Position numbers and translations under genes: made by a program. Below the pieces are notes generated by a model, which did not search any database, was not told the origin of the DNA, and was given only the letters and a program-made list of their open reading frames with translations. 64,000 bases of DNA from an uncultured Verrucomicrobia subdivision 3 bacterium (GTDB taxonomy: Bacteria > Verrucomicrobiota > Verrucomicrobiia > Limisphaerales > UBA11358): assembly GCA_903922735.1 (NCBI GenBank), contig CAIXUZ010000012.1:1-64000 (forward strand). The letters run 5' to 3'. Shown piece after piece: positions 41,502-49,475 of this stretch; position 1 is the first letter of the stretch, and every line of letters begins with the position of its first letter.

Positions 41502-42227
41502 ATGAAACACCACGTCACATTTCTCGCCGTCCTGTTGTTGGCGCCTATTGCGCTCGCCGCCGCCGAGCCGGGGGACACAGGGCAAGCGCGGCAAACCCCC
41601 TCGATAGAAGACCCGCGGCTGCCGCGCGTCATGATCATTGGCGACTCCATCAGTGTCGGCTACACCGATGAAGTGCGTAAACTGCTGGCGGGCAAAGCCA
41701 ATGTTCACCGCGTCGCCGGCAATGCCGGGCCGAGCAGTTCCGGCGTCCAGAAGATGGCGGAATGGCTCGCCCCAACCAATGGCACTTGGGACGTGATCCA
41801 CTTCAATTTCGGGTTGCACGACCTCAAGCTCGGGACCGGCGGCAGGGATAACCATCCCTACGCCACTTCCGACGGCCACCAGATTCCGCCGGAAGAATAC
41901 GAGCGAAACTTGGGCCGGATTGTCGCCCGATTCCAGACCACCGGCGCCGCGTTGGTCTGGTGTTCCACCACCCCTGTCCCCGCCGGCAAGCTCGATCCAC
42001 CCCGGCTGCCAGACGACGTGATAAAATACAACGCGATCGCGCAGAAAGTGATGACTGAGAACGGCGTGGCCATTGACGATCTCTTCGCCTTCGCGCTTCC
42101 CCGGCTGGCGGACATTCAATTGCCGCACAACGTCCATTATACCAGGGAAGGCTCGGTTGAACTGGCTAAACAAGTCGCCGCCAGCATCGAGGCAGCATTG
42201 AAGAACACGCGGCGATCAGTGCGATGA
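41502..42227 (+). CDS. Secreted SGNH-family hydrolase
   Basis: 241 residues from the ATG at 41502; signal peptide MKHHVTFLAVLLLAPIALAAAE. Motifs: VMIIGDSISVGY (nucleophile Ser), a Gly/Asn region VIHFNFGLHDLK and LPHNVHYTREGSVELAKQVA with the catalytic His. The block V Asp is replaced by Asn two residues before that His, as I recall in a planctomycete/verrucomicrobial subgroup of these esterases. It probably removes acetyl groups from the glycan attacked by the surrounding enzymes. Confidence 0.8.
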   Translation: MKHHVTFLAVLLLAPIALAAAEPGDTGQARQTPSIEDPRLPRVMIIGDSISVGYTDEVRKLLAGKANVHRVAGNAGPSSSGVQKMAEWLAPTNGTWDVIHFNFGLHDLKLGTGGRDNHPYATSDGHQIPPEEYERNLGRIVARFQTTGAALVWCSTTPVPAGKLDPPRLPDDVIKYNAIAQKVMTENGVAIDDLFAFALPRLADIQLPHNVHYTREGSVELAKQVAASIEAALKNTRRSVR

Positions 42228-42292
42228 CCTCACTTCAAAAGCAAGATTGCCAATCCACCAGCAGCACAACGTTTGACCAAGGAGACTAAAAC

Positions 42293-42439
42293 ATGTCACA
42301 TCAGTCGCGCCGCAAGTTTCTCATTCAGTCAATGGCTGCCCTAGCGGCGGTTGGTATCCGGCCCCGTGGATCCGGCGGATATCCCCAGGAAAAAGGCAAA
42401 AAATTGACCTCTATTCTTTTACGCGTGACAGAACCATGA
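42293..42439 (+). pseudogene. Tat-signal remnant (48 codons)
   Basis: A strong ribosome binding site (aaggagac, 7 bases upstream) precedes an ATG that encodes MSHQSRRKFLIQSMAALAAVG, a twin-arginine signal peptide. The frame ends 27 residues later without any mature domain. Its stop overlaps the next tiny frame (ATGA). It is read as the 5' end of a lost exported protein gene. Confidence 0.7.
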
Positions 42440-42510
42440 AGCCCACCTTCCTCATCACCCCGCCGCCCTCGCCGCGCCTTGACTGTTCGCGCCGACTCCG
42501 GAAAAAATGA
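42436..42510 (+). pseudogene. Decayed signal-peptide leader
   Basis: A 24-codon frame (MKPTFLITPPPSPRLDCSRR...). With one base restored, its DNA reads like the leaders at 35156 and 38528 (MKPTFLIT-LLAPLA-LTVRADSGK). It overlaps the Tat remnant before it and the PL8 start after it, both by ATGA. It is the relic of another gene that once stood between them. Confidence 0.65.
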
Positions 42511-45500
42511 CAACCATGGGTTTTTCGTTTAACTTGGCCCTTGTGAGACTTGGTTGGAATTGCCAGCGCGCCCTAACCGCCCTGATGCAGATGAAGGGGT
42601 TGATCTTGTTGCTGTGGTTCTGCTCGTGGGGCGTGCGCGCGCAGATCTATTCGTTTGAGAACGGCCTGTTGCCGGCCGGCTGGAGCGTCACTTCCGGAAC
42701 CCTTCAGGTCACCAACAGCAAATTCAAGCTGGGCACCAACTCGCTCAATTGGACTTGGAATGCCGGCGCGACCTTGACGGTGACAAATCCCAACGGCTTG
42801 ACCGTCGCATCCACCAACAGCTCTGGCGGCATCTACCTGTGGATTTACAACCCGACGCCTTCGACCTCGAACCTGTTGTTTTCTTTTCTGAACACCGCCA
42901 ATCAGGTGAAGTGTCACGCCGATTTCAATCTGAATTTTCACGGCTGGCGCTGTCTCAATGCCGCGTTTGTCAACGATATGCGGCACGACAAGTCGCTCCT
43001 GACGCAAATGCGGGTGCAGGCCCCGGCTGCCGGCGGTGGCGCTTTCTATTTTGATTACGTAGAATTTCAAGCTTCCATCGCGTGGGATCGGGCCTCCGAT
43101 GCCCAGTACCAGGTGAAACAGAGTTCCGCGATTGTGGATTTCTGGGGCATTCGTTCTAACGGCAATTTTGGCGTGGTGTCCACCGCCACCGCGGCCCAAA
43201 TTGCTGGCGCCGACACCATCGCCCAGCGGCTCGACAATTGGTATTTGTCCACCCGCAAGTATCCCGCCAACGCGTCCTTTCTGAGCCGGTCCAATGCGGT
43301 CAAAAGCCAGATCAACTACGCCCTGACGCACAACACGAATGATTTTACCCTGACAGTGGCTGGCGATGGCACCATGAAGGGTGTCGGGCTGTTCCCAGCA
43401 TACGCGGCCAGCACGATTGATGGCGTGGCCGTCAGACAATTCCAGGATGTAATGACCGGTTGCCTGTTGCCGCTCGCCTACGATTACCGACTGTATCGCA
43501 CTACGCTCAGCAGCAATCGCTGGATCAACGTGCTGGATTGGTTCTACGATCAAGGCTGGGCCGATGGGAGCGCGATGGGCGGAAATCGATTCGAAAAACT
43601 TCAAAGCGCGGGCTATTTCCACTCGGTGTTCCTCATGCGTAACGCGCTGGATGCCAGCCGCCTCAACCGCGAATTGAACACCCTCGACTGGATGGGCCTT
43701 TACGGCAGCGCCAATATGCCCTTTACCGTTCCCGGCGAAAATGCGGACCAGCTTCGCACGATGTGCATTGCCAAGCTGGCTTTTGCCTTGATGCAACCCG
43801 ATCCCGATAAACGCGTCGCTGCGCTCTGCGCCCTTACCAATTACTTCAACAACGCCTTCGCCAGCGCCCCGGGTTTCGCCGAGACTTTTAAGCCGGATTT
43901 CTCTGGATACCATCACTCTGGCATTTACGACATGGCCTACTATCCGGACGCCCTCTACTCGGCGGCCTGGGTCTATTACCTGTTGCACGACACCCCGTTT
44001 GCGCTCTCCGACGCGGTCTATGCTGAGTTGAAAAACTGCCTGCTCACCTACCGGCTGGTCGCTTCGATCTATGATGTCCCGGTGGCCACCTGCGGGCGGT
44101 TTCCCACCGGCACCGAGTATATGGACAACACCTTGCCGGCGTTCGCCTATCTCGCGCTTTCCAAAACTCCGCCCGATCCGGAGCTGTTGGCCGCCTTCAG
44201 CCGATTGTGGCAGCCGTCGGTTTCTCCGATGAAAGATTACATCGCCAGCGCCGCCACCTGGATCACGCTTACGACGACACTGGGTGAAATTGAATGGTGT
44301 CTCGATGCCGCCGCCCTGAACGTGCCCCCGGAGGCTTCGCCGCAGACCTCGCTCTATTTGCCCTATTCCGGTCTGCTGGTGCAGCGATTGCCCACCAGCC
44401 ACGTCTCCCTCAAAGGCTTCAGCAAGTACATCTGGGACTACGAATCGGACACCGGCAATAACAACCCATTTGGCCGCTACCTGAGCTATGGCCAGCTCGA
44501 ATACACCGACTTGGTGACTGGCAAGGAAAACAACAGCTACACCAACAGCGCTTGGGACTGGGCCCGGATTCCGGGGACCACCACGCTGCACCAGCCCACC
44601 AATGCCTACATTTACACGTCGAGCACCCCGTATCGCAATTTCTCGGATTCCACGTTCCTGGGAGGCATCGCTCTCAATCAGGCGACCTGCCTGTTTTCAA
44701 TGCAGCTGCACGACAATGCGTTTGAGAAAACGTTCTACGCGAACAAGTCCGTTTTCTGCTTCAGCAACGCGCTGGTCTGCCTCGGCAGCAACCTCCGGAA
44801 CAGCGGCAGCGTGCGCACGGAAACGACCCTGCTGCAGCAGGCGCTGGGCACGGGGGAAAACCTCAAAATCAACGGGACCAATGTCGCTGCCAGCCTGACC
44901 GGTCTGACCCAACCGGTCATTCGGGACAACTTGGGAAATCGCTTCATCGTCCGGAACGGATCGGTGGACATCGTAAAGAGCAATGCGGTTTACTCCGCCG
45001 TCATCAACCACGGGATTGCCCCGGCGGGCCAGTCCTACCTCTACTACATGCTCCTGCAAGGCAGCGATGCCCAGGAGGCGCAGTACAGCAATGCCGTGAC
45101 TTGTCCGATCACCGTCCTGCGCCAGGATAATGTGGCGCACATTGTCGCCAAGACAAATGAGAATGTCTGGGCCTATGCCATCTTTGATGCCGGCGCGGCG
45201 TTGAATGACACCTGGATCAAGCAGGTCAATATCCCTTCGCTGGCCATGTTCCAAGCTACCGGCGGCTCGGGCTACAATTTGGTGGTGAGCGATCCGGACA
45301 TGCATCGCCCTAGCGCAGCCAGTACAGACAGCGGATTTACCACCGCCATCCAGAATACTCCCAGCGCGCCGTTCAATTACCAGATCACCCTGAACGGAAC
45401 TTTCCACCTCGCCGCCGGGGTTTCCGGAGTGAGCTTGACCAATACCGGCACGACGACCCAGCTGGGATTGACGGTGATTGATGGCCGCACCTATGCCGTG

Positions 45501-45761
45501 GGCCTGATTCGTGAACCCGATTCTCCGCCAAAGTTTGCCTCCATCGTCCCGCAAGGGACCAGACTGACGTTGCAGGTGAGTAACGGAATCAACAGTGCTG
45601 GGCTGACCTATTTCCTGCTGAGTTCCACCAACCTGAGCCAGGTGACCAACCCCTGGTCGATCATCGCCACCGGAATCTGCGGCTCCACCCCGAGCTTCAC
45701 CATCACCAGCACCGTCCCTGCCAACACTCCTACTCGATTCTACCGACTGAGTTTTCCATGA
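42507..45761 (+). CDS. Secreted family 8 polysaccharide lyase (chondroitinase ABC-like)
   Basis: 1084 residues if the ATG at 42507 is used; the signal peptide proper (MKGLILLLWFCSWGVRAQ) begins at Met 29, so 42591 is an alternative start. Residues about 45-200 are a jelly-roll N-domain (YSFENGLLPAGWSV). The alpha/alpha toroid carries DFSGYHHSGIYDMAYYPDALYSAAWVYYLLHDTPF near residue 470, matching the catalytic His/Tyr region of chondroitin ABC lyases. Beta-sandwich domains and a C-terminal Ig-like domain complete it. The enzyme cleaves uronate-containing chains by beta-elimination. Chondroitin, hyaluronan or a plant or algal analogue are possible. Confidence 0.85.
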   Translation: MTTMGFSFNLALVRLGWNCQRALTALMQMKGLILLLWFCSWGVRAQIYSFENGLLPAGWSVTSGTLQVTNSKFKLGTNSLNWTWNAGATLTVTNPNGLTVASTNSSGGIYLWIYNPTPSTSNLLFSFLNTANQVKCHADFNLNFHGWRCLNAAFVNDMRHDKSLLTQMRVQAPAAGGGAFYFDYVEFQASIAWDRASDAQYQVKQSSAIVDFWGIRSNGNFGVVSTATAAQIAGADTIAQRLDNWYLSTRKYPANASFLSRSNAVKSQINYALTHNTNDFTLTVAGDGTMKGVGLFPAYAASTIDGVAVRQFQDVMTGCLLPLAYDYRLYRTTLSSNRWINVLDWFYDQGWADGSAMGGNRFEKLQSAGYFHSVFLMRNALDASRLNRELNTLDWMGLYGSANMPFTVPGENADQLRTMCIAKLAFALMQPDPDKRVAALCALTNYFNNAFASAPGFAETFKPDFSGYHHSGIYDMAYYPDALYSAAWVYYLLHDTPFALSDAVYAELKNCLLTYRLVASIYDVPVATCGRFPTGTEYMDNTLPAFAYLALSKTPPDPELLAAFSRLWQPSVSPMKDYIASAATWITLTTTLGEIEWCLDAAALNVPPEASPQTSLYLPYSGLLVQRLPTSHVSLKGFSKYIWDYESDTGNNNPFGRYLSYGQLEYTDLVTGKENNSYTNSAWDWARIPGTTTLHQPTNAYIYTSSTPYRNFSDSTFLGGIALNQATCLFSMQLHDNAFEKTFYANKSVFCFSNALVCLGSNLRNSGSVRTETTLLQQALGTGENLKINGTNVAASLTGLTQPVIRDNLGNRFIVRNGSVDIVKSNAVYSAVINHGIAPAGQSYLYYMLLQGSDAQEAQYSNAVTCPITVLRQDNVAHIVAKTNENVWAYAIFDAGAALNDTWIKQVNIPSLAMFQATGGSGYNLVVSDPDMHRPSAASTDSGFTTAIQNTPSAPFNYQITLNGTFHLAAGVSGVSLTNTGTTTQLGLTVIDGRTYAVGLIREPDSPPKFASIVPQGTRLTLQVSNGINSAGLTYFLLSSTNLSQVTNPWSIIATGICGSTPSFTITSTVPANTPTRFYRLSFP

Positions 45762-47293
45762 CGCGAATACTCTCCAACCCAGCGCAGCCAAGAAACACCC
45801 CTATGAATAAAGTCACCTTCCCCGCCACCCCGCTGCTCGCGCCGCCAAGATTGTTATGGCTTATTGCCTTGGCGTTGATCGCGATCTTTGACGGAACCTC
45901 CTTCGCCCGCGGCGAAGTCACGGCTTATCCGGTTCCCCAGGGGATGGCGCCGTCGCCGGATTATCAGGTCATCGCCGGCGGCAAACCCGTCTTCGTCTAT
46001 AAAACGCCCGTCTTTTCGTTTGCGGCCTTCGCAACGACGGGCGACGTGGACGTTGAAGTAAAAGTTCAACGAGCAATAATTCGCCCGGTGATTCGGCCGC
46101 TGGCGCGCGGCCTCAAGCCGGTGGTGGAAGGCGGCAGCCTCCGTTTCCATCTTCCCGGTCCCGGTCAGCTGGCTGTCGAAGTGGACGCGGACCTGCACCG
46201 CCCCCTGTTTCTGTTCGCCAACGCGCCGGAGCCAAACATCCCGCGATCCGGCCTCGTGCACTATTTCGAGGGCGGCCGGATTCATGAGGCGGGCCGCATT
46301 GATCTCAAAGATAACGAGACCGTTTACTTGGCTGGCGGTGCCGTGGTGCGCGGCGTGATCCGCGCCAAGAATATTTCCGGCGCGAAAATCCTGGGGCCGG
46401 GCATTCTGGATGGCTCCACTCGCACCACGCAATCACGGCTGGTCGAGTTGGACCATTGCCGGAACATTGACGTCAACGGGGTCATCCTGCTGGGCAGCTA
46501 CGGTTGGACCCTCGTTCCGCGATATTCGGAGAACATCCGCGTGCGCGACGTCAAGGTTCTCGGCTGGCGCGACAACGACGACGGCTGCGACCCCGACAGT
46601 TCGCGGCATGTGACGATCGAGAACTGTTTCTTCCGGACCAAGGACGATTGCATCGCTGTCAAAGCCCATGGCAATCTCGAAGCCCGCGGGGTCATCTCCA
46701 ACAGCAGTTCGCCTGCGCTCGACACCGACGATGTGCGCGTGGCCAATTCCATCTTCTGGAGCTCGGAGTGGGGCCACGCCTTGACGGTAGGTTTTGCCGT
46801 CAGTGCGCCCGCCATTCGCAACGTCGTGTTCACCAATTGCGACATCATTAAGAAGGAAAAGGGGCCGGCCATGAGCATCGACAATCACGATCTCGGTGCG
46901 GTGGAAAATGTCCGTTTCGAAGGCATCCGCGTCGAGGACGGCTGCGACCAGCTGCTGGCCCTGAAGGTGGCCTTCTCCCAATACAGCGTCGACTGTCCGC
47001 TGGAGTTTTTCCGCAACAATCCGGCCCGAAAGCAAGCGGCGGGTGACGCTTGGCAGCAGGTGCTGCAGGCGAAGCGTGCCGGCCCGCGGGGCACCATCCG
47101 GAATGTGCTGTTCAAGGACATCCAGATCGTTGGCGACCGGCTGCCGGGTTCTGATATCGTCGGCTTCAGTTCGCGCAATGAGGTGAGCGATGTCGTTTTC
47201 AAGAACCTCCGGTTTCAAGGCAAAGTTTTGGAATCGCCGGCGGCGGCCAATCTTCGGATTCAAAACGCCGCCAATGTCCGGTTTGAACCATAG
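45758..47293 (+). CDS. Secreted GH28/GH49-like beta-helix glycosidase
   Basis: 511 residues; the ATG at 45758 overlaps the PL8 stop, while Met 16 (45803) would give a tidier signal peptide (LLWLIALALIAIFDGTSFA). Residues 40-140 form a beta-sandwich like the N-domain of GH49 dextranases, followed by a beta-helix with LKDNETVYLAGGAVVRG, WRDNDDGCDPDSSRHVTIENC and FFRTKDDCIAVKAHG, the acidic cluster typical of GH28/GH49/GH87. Family assignment between these is open. The next gene starts 9 bases later. Confidence 0.8.
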   Translation: MTRILSNPAQPRNTPMNKVTFPATPLLAPPRLLWLIALALIAIFDGTSFARGEVTAYPVPQGMAPSPDYQVIAGGKPVFVYKTPVFSFAAFATTGDVDVEVKVQRAIIRPVIRPLARGLKPVVEGGSLRFHLPGPGQLAVEVDADLHRPLFLFANAPEPNIPRSGLVHYFEGGRIHEAGRIDLKDNETVYLAGGAVVRGVIRAKNISGAKILGPGILDGSTRTTQSRLVELDHCRNIDVNGVILLGSYGWTLVPRYSENIRVRDVKVLGWRDNDDGCDPDSSRHVTIENCFFRTKDDCIAVKAHGNLEARGVISNSSSPALDTDDVRVANSIFWSSEWGHALTVGFAVSAPAIRNVVFTNCDIIKKEKGPAMSIDNHDLGAVENVRFEGIRVEDGCDQLLALKVAFSQYSVDCPLEFFRNNPARKQAAGDAWQQVLQAKRAGPRGTIRNVLFKDIQIVGDRLPGSDIVGFSSRNEVSDVVFKNLRFQGKVLESPAAANLRIQNAANVRFEP

Positions 47294-47302
47294 GAAGCCG
47301 AC

Positions 47303-48310
47303 ATGAAAGCCGTTGTCACCCTCCTCTCCGCCCTGCTGCTGGCAGGCGGTTTCCTCTCTACGCCTTTGCCGGGCGCTGATTCTGTCACCAGTGAAAAGGT
47401 GACTGAAGTTACCGATGTGGGCGGGCGGAAGTATCCGCTCGTGCCTTCAACTCCCCGGGAAGCTTCGGTCCCGATAAAAACCACGGACGTCTGTTTGCTG
47501 AAATGGGATTTTGACGGCCCGGATTTCAAACTGTTGAAAAACGGTAGTCTGGCAGGCAATGGCTACAAAAGCGTTCCCAGTTCATGGGCTCAGTTGTTGC
47601 CTTACGCCAAGGAAGAGGGCGAGAGCCTGTGCCGGGTGGCCAGATATTCGGTGGTGCCTTCCGGTCTGCCCGGCGGCGGCAATGCACTCCAGTATTTTTT
47701 GGGGCCGCAAAAGCCGACCGATCCCAAGGCCCGGACCGAACATTATTTGACGGTTGAAAACTTCGATAAACCCTATGTGTCCGATTTCAGCTTGAAACTT
47801 CATCCGGGTTTTACCCCGATTGATCTGAAGCGGCCGGACGGCGGAAGCGCCTGGTGTTGTTTGCGGCAATGGCATCAGGGAGTTCCGATACCACCGCCCA
47901 TGGCGTTGAGTCTAAAGCAAGGCACCCGGGATGTAATCTCAACCGGTTTCGGTTGGGGAACCTATAAAGGTGGTAAAAGCGGTAAAACCTATGGCACCCG
48001 ATCCAGTGAGAAGCAGATTCAATTGGGACAATGGTATCATTTCCGCTTCGAATGGCGCATTGCCCCGGGGACAGACCGGAGTTATTGCAAGGTTTGGATG
48101 AGCGCCCAGCGCAAGGGCGATCAACTCACTGCGGAAGATATGTGGTGCAACTATCACGGCCCCATCGGCTATGTCGCCTTGGATGGCAAACCCAGCTGGG
48201 ACGGCCATCCTATCCGTGAACAAGAAGGGCTTTATCAGAATTCACACCTCGCCCCCGCCGCTTTCCACGCGGTGATCTACGACAATGTCAGCATCCATTT
48301 ACGGAATTGA
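47303..48310 (+). CDS. Secreted heparin-lyase-fold (jelly-roll) protein
   Basis: 335 residues; signal peptide MKAVVTLLSALLLAGGFLSTPLPGA. The core matches the beta-jelly-roll lyase pattern of heparin lyase I and relatives: WCCLRQWHQGVPIPPPMALSLKQG and LGQWYHFRFEWRIAPGTDRSYCKVWMSAQ, then VIYDNVSIHL. The W-H-Q and W-Y-H-F positions correspond to the substrate-channel strands. Whether it cleaves or only binds a uronate polysaccharide cannot be told. It follows a GH28-like gene and an upstream PL8 gene, which fits uronate-rich substrate use. Confidence 0.65.
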   Translation: MKAVVTLLSALLLAGGFLSTPLPGADSVTSEKVTEVTDVGGRKYPLVPSTPREASVPIKTTDVCLLKWDFDGPDFKLLKNGSLAGNGYKSVPSSWAQLLPYAKEEGESLCRVARYSVVPSGLPGGGNALQYFLGPQKPTDPKARTEHYLTVENFDKPYVSDFSLKLHPGFTPIDLKRPDGGSAWCCLRQWHQGVPIPPPMALSLKQGTRDVISTGFGWGTYKGGKSGKTYGTRSSEKQIQLGQWYHFRFEWRIAPGTDRSYCKVWMSAQRKGDQLTAEDMWCNYHGPIGYVALDGKPSWDGHPIREQEGLYQNSHLAPAAFHAVIYDNVSIHLRN

Positions 48311-48375
48311 CAGTATTATAGGCCTCGGAGAAACCGGCAAAAAACGGAAAACAAGCGAATGAAAATCAAATCACC

Positions 48376-49248
48376 ATGAAACATACATTCGCACTCCTCG
48401 CCGCCCTGCTGCTCGCGCTCGCGCTCGGCGTAAGTGTTCCCGAAACGCGGGCGGAGGATCGCCGCCCGGTTCCGGCCCTCGATCAGGTGCAGACGGCGAC
48501 GACGCATCCGATGCGGTATCGCCTCTCGCTGCCGAAGCAGTGGTCGCCGGACCGCCGGTGGCCCGTGCTGATTGTGCCCAGCGCGCATTATGGTGATCAG
48601 GGCAGAAGTCTGGCACTCTTCGCGGCGGAGCGCGACGCGCGTCAGGCCGGTTTCATCCTCGTCGCGCCGTTCGTCATCAATGCCGACCCCGTGCGCAATA
48701 TGGCGGAGTATCGCGGCGCCGTCACCGATGCCATCGCCGCCGCGGACGCGGCCACGGGTGATGGCTCACGTGATGCCGGGGCGCGCGCAAAGTTTGATTC
48801 GGAAGGTGTTCGCGCCATCATCCGCGATGTGCAGCGGCTCTATCACGGCGAGGAGAAGGTTTACCTCGCCGGCTTCTCGTCTTCGACGCATATCGCCTAC
48901 CTCTTTCTTTTCACGCATCCGGAGTTGCTTAAGGGCGCGGTCATCAACTCCGGCGTGTATCTCGGCCGCGGAGTGGATGAGAATCAGTTGCCGCTTCCAA
49001 ACTCGCCTGCGCGCGCCGGGCTCGCCGTCAAGTTCATTGTCGGCGAAAATGATCCCGGCTGCGCGAGGTATTCAGAGAACTGGCGGGAGACCAGCGTGAA
49101 ACTCCTCGGTTGCGGCCACGTCGCGGCGAAGCTCTCGATGGAAGTGATCAAAAAAGGAAATGCCGCGCACCTCGGCACCGGCCATCAATGGTTTCCATCG
49201 CGCATTCTGGATTTTTGCACCGCCACTGCATCGGCCACCCGCCCATGA
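48376..49248 (+). CDS. Secreted alpha/beta-hydrolase esterase
   Basis: 290 residues; signal peptide MKHTFALLAALLLALALGVSVPETRA. Strand WPVLIVPSAHYG and the nucleophile elbow YLAGFSSSTHIAYLFLF are present; the elbow is GFSSS, not GxSxG, with Ser at the fifth place. The Asp region (VGENDPGCARYSENW) and His (GTGHQWFPSRIL) follow in order. It resembles feruloyl or acetyl esterases of the PHB-depolymerase type. It would remove ester groups from the glycan. Its stop overlaps a relic frame (ATGA). Confidence 0.75.
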   Translation: MKHTFALLAALLLALALGVSVPETRAEDRRPVPALDQVQTATTHPMRYRLSLPKQWSPDRRWPVLIVPSAHYGDQGRSLALFAAERDARQAGFILVAPFVINADPVRNMAEYRGAVTDAIAAADAATGDGSRDAGARAKFDSEGVRAIIRDVQRLYHGEEKVYLAGFSSSTHIAYLFLFTHPELLKGAVINSGVYLGRGVDENQLPLPNSPARAGLAVKFIVGENDPGCARYSENWRETSVKLLGCGHVAAKLSMEVIKKGNAAHLGTGHQWFPSRILDFCTATASATRP

Positions 49249-49322
49249 AACCCGCTCTTAGCAAAAATTTCCCCTTCGCCGGCTTCGCGTTCTTCGCGCG
49301 ACCCATCCCAACTAAAAACTAA
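49245..49322 (+). pseudogene. Leader-like remnant after the esterase gene
   Basis: A 25-codon frame beginning MKPALSKNFPFAGFAFF overlaps the esterase stop (ATGA), as the functional genes of this run do, but ends at once. It may be a decayed downstream gene start. The remaining 150 bases to 49475 hold only A/T-rich and tctgacttc-type repeats. Confidence 0.4.
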
Positions 49323-49475
49323 AATCTTAAAACTAAAAACTCTCCACCCTTCCGCCCTCTGACTTCTTCCCTCTGACTTCTGGCTGTTGAATGGCCGTGT
49401 GGCACTTGACGGGAAGTCGGCGGGTCCGCATCATCAGCCCGCTGTTTGACCAACAGTGTTCAGTTAAAAGAGTGT

